From assembly GCA_949361645.1 (NCBI GenBank), contig OX442437.1, positions 1,437,075 through 1,501,074 on the forward strand: a stretch of 64,000 nt of DNA, given 5' to 3'. Of this stretch, positions 61,051 to 64,000 are shown piece after piece. The stretch comes from Spongilla lacustris. Its lineage: Eukaryota; Porifera; Demospongiae; Spongillida; Spongillidae. Positions within the stretch are counted from its first letter, which is position 1. Each line of letters begins with the position of its first letter. Both the position numbers and the translations under genes were made by a program. Under the pieces are notes generated by a model, which ran no database searches, was not told the origin of the DNA, and was given only the letters and a program-made list of their open reading frames with translations.

Positions 61051-61937
61051 ACCCCACCCCCAAGGCTATGCTTGATCTGGGGCTGCATGGTATCTACTTA
61101 GACTTATCGTAAGTACTGAAGGTTAAGTGTTCATGTGTCTTTCCTCTTCACCTTCGTACCACCTACACTGTACTCCTTTTTAGTAGAAACCATACAGAGA
61201 AGTTACATGTATAAGTCATACAAACCACACACTGTGTGCAGAATGTGTGTGTGTGTGGGTGGGGGGGGGGGGTAATGAATGACAGGGGCCTGTTGGGCAA
61301 GCACTAGTCCTGATGCCTTGGTTGAGCTTTGCATTGGACCTAATGGGAGGGGATGGAGTGTGCTTTGTGCATGATGCTGAGGGCTTTGGTTTTATGGTAG
61401 GGGCATTTGTTCTGATGCATAACCATCACTTTTTTCCTCTAGGTTTCAATATCAGGAGCTGCGAATTTGTTTAAATGTCTGTTTGCAACTGTTTTCACGG
61501 AGATGTGCTACCATCAAGTATCTATGATGCTACTTAGGCACTTATCTTTTTTTGTTTTGTTTGGTGCTCATCATATGACACTAGACTTGCTTGTAACTGT
61601 GATAGCCATCCGATGAGGAAGAAGCGCAGCAGGGTCTTTGTGGTTATTGTCAATTATTTGTAAACGTAACTCAGTGATGGGGAAGGGCAGCATGACCCGT
61701 CGACCTGATCACTACGGTAAATGTATTAACCTATAAGAAGTTCGATATCTTGACATGAAATAAACGTTTAAGATACGGGTTCTAGCTTGCCAATGTGTTC
61801 GGCTCTAGAGAAACGCCCACGCTGCCGGTCCGCCCATATCGTTTACATCTCCCATATCACATTGAGTCGATGATTGACTACGGAAGGGGCTAAGAGAAAC
61901 TATAAATGTAATAGCATATATCATAGGAAGTATCGCT

Positions 61938-62204
61938 TTATATAATCTCTGCTTTTACGATATGTTGCCCGCGCGATGATCGCGATCGAGGCTTCATGGC
62001 AATAATGTATTGCTGCATAGAAAGTGGCATAAAAAGTGCTGGTGGCGTGACGTGCACAACTGACGCTTCACCAATATTGAAAGAATGGGTAAATATGCAT
62101 GGCGGATCAGCATATATGATGACATGTTGGGAGTTGGGACTCGGTCTCCCGTCGTGAACTACTAGTAATTGCGGACCGGCCACTTTGGACGAAGCCGACA
62201 TCAT
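61938..62204 (-). CDS. Small open frame, 88 codons, unrecognised
   Basis: Starts MMSASSKVAGPQLLVVHD and reads as ordinary protein, with a basic SRSSRGQ tail. Composition is unlike the neighbouring repeats. No family, signal peptide or splice partners recognised; could be a first exon. Confidence 0.3.
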   Translation of the reverse strand: MMSASSKVAGPQLLVVHDGRPSPNSQHVIIYADPPCIFTHSFNIGEASVVHVTPPALFMPLSMQQYIIAMKPRSRSSRGQHIVKAEII

Positions 62205-64000
62205 CCCTAAGGCTTTCGGTCATCTGCGGTGCGTTTTCAATCTGTGTTTACGGGAGCTGCAATTACTTTTACTCACTTAGTATTAGTAATACGTCATCGG
62301 CTTTGTATGCGTCTCGTGAGCTAGGCCATTAATTAAAAACATTATTGATAAATGACATAATTGTTAATAAATGTTACGTAACATGTCTACTTCACGAATA
62401 AATTAGTGCGGTAGAAATTAATTTTTTGTCTTGATTTTTGTACAAGAATGGCTCATGATATAAATCTATAAATTACAGATTCACAATCAGACCGATTTAT
62501 CGTACTTAGTACATGTGTTTAAAAATCAATTTGAAAAAAAGTGCTAAATGTCCGCCTATGTATGGGCAATTTCTCCATATGTTGCATCTGAACTGTGAAC
62601 AGGTGTGCACACTTTACTGCATAACTTCCTCATTGTCTTACACAACTAAGGAAGATCTGATTAGGTCAAGGTTTTTATACAACATACCCAAAGGTGGTTG
62701 TGATACATGGCTTTGATATTATTTGAAATCATTAAGTCCTTATGGTGATAGGAGGGCGTCATGTAAGAGTTGTTTGTGAAGAATTTCAACCAGAAAACCA
62801 GATCTAACTCTCCTTGTATGTAATTACCAGATGGAATGTAATTTTCAAAGTTCAAGTTAACATTTGCATTACACTATCACCTGACAACATTGGTAATATG
62901 TGGTTTTAATTTATAGTTTATTTATGACTAACTTAATTAGGCTTAAGTAAAGTGTGAACACACGTTCACACTTTACTTTTATTCGCACTTTAAATTGAAT
63001 TTTGCATCAGGGGAACATGATATGAAATAGTCAATCACAGTGATGATAGAGGGCATTAAGGTGTATGTACCTCATCTTGGATCATCTTAATTAGATTAGT
63101 GTATACAAAGCACTGATGCTTTTTAGGTACAGTGTGCACACCTGTGCACACTGTACCATGCACCATGTTGTGTGGTACGGATAATTGCTGACTATTTTTA
63201 TCTTGACATTTGTATCAGTGGTTATTGTTGTCAATCATTATGTAAGGAAACACTGTGTAATAGGAGAAAATTGCATAAGCCAAAATGCACTTAGTGTTGC
63301 TAATCATTTGCCGCAGATCCAACACTCTGCAAAGCTGTCTGCCTCTTCTTATTTGCAGGTACATGTACAAAACCTTTCAAGTGAAGTATCAGACACCTAC
63401 ATGTAAGCTTTGAAGCAGGGCACAGGTACAGTGCAGAAGCTTCCGTCCTTCTGACTCCCCAGGTTCACAAGGAGATTGGGCCACCCCTCCATCATGTCAT
63501 TCTGCCATGCACACATCCTGCAGCGACTACTGTTACAAATGACTAGTTCTTGCTCGACATCAGCTTCAGCCTGAATCACCCATGTAGCCCTGGCTTTAAA
63601 TTCCTCACGGCCTCCTTCTCATCTGAGTCTATAGGCACTCTACTTCACTGGCTTCATTAGAAACTACATATATACGCTGTTCAACTGCCCTACCTACATG
63701 TCTTGTCCATTCTCACTAGTCTGGCACATCGTCACTGGGGACTCACTCAGTGTAAATCCATTGCCACGCCCTCCTTTGTCCGTGTCTACTAGTACCACCG
63801 CTGCCTTGTTGTGATTGTATACTCACACCTGTACGTGTAAAGGCGTTATAAAAAACCATAGCTATATCCCTACTTCGAAACACTTCCTGTAATACCAGCT
63901 GTCTGCTGAAAATTCTGCATATTAGAATTAAGGTCTGTAGCTTGCCGAGTTTTACAACGCTCAAAATTAAGCCTGAAATTCCTGGCTCCTCCTCTATAGG
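62205..64000. other. No supported gene; two perfect short palindromes
   Basis: 62945-62978 (aagtaaagtgtgaa mirrored) and 63126-63157 (ggtacagtgtgcaca mirrored) are perfect inverted repeats. Otherwise AT-rich sequence without an exon chain I can support. Confidence 0.55.

Overview
Eukaryotic (metazoan) DNA, most likely from a sponge or another early-branching invertebrate. The reasons are short GT-AG introns (often 50-100 nt), tiny exons, animal-type genes (UBE2U-like E2, BRCA1-like, formin, RNF113), a large intronless beta-helix/multi-TM protein of a kind I associate with sponges and cnidarians, and very abundant satellites and fold-back repeats. Species is not determinable by eye. Most real genes here are split into exons too small to stand out as long ORFs; I found them by joining splice sites and checking reading phase.

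Layout. 57-2334 (-): part of an unrecognised gene whose introns are filled with satellites. 2674-6211 (-): nine-exon UBE2U-like ubiquitin-conjugating protein with the catalytic cysteine replaced by methionine. 7228-11022 (+): intronless 1264-aa beta-helix/multi-TM protein. 13439-15083 (+): unrecognised split gene. 15806-17178 (-): frame-broken formin FH2 region. 18537-22833 (-): the standout locus, a secreted-peptide gene whose first two exons are followed by a tandem array of about 90-bp units, each carrying an acceptor AG, exactly three variable bases and a donor GTAAG. The 34 triplets read in the phase set by the upstream exons give an open, six-cysteine peptide, and the next acceptor is followed directly by TAA. 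24350-26029 (-): intronless amidohydrolase. 29583-33376: a palindrome with about 1.8-kb arms. 36443-53040: a 16.6-kb segment bounded by about 490-bp inverted repeats, holding a 928-aa transposase-like zinc-finger protein, a compact BRCA1-like gene (RING plus tandem BRCT) and an 8-kb satellite. 54.4-58.5 kb: small exons and a decayed RNF113 gene. 58.5-64 kb: satellites and little else.

The genes do not form one pathway. The UBE2U-like and BRCA1-like genes both belong to ubiquitin/DNA-repair families, but they are 35 kb apart on opposite strands and I infer no link. The single-codon exon array is, if transcribed and spliced as the sequence implies, the candidate undescribed system. All exon joins are inference from splice motifs, phase and family resemblance; none was tested against RNA.
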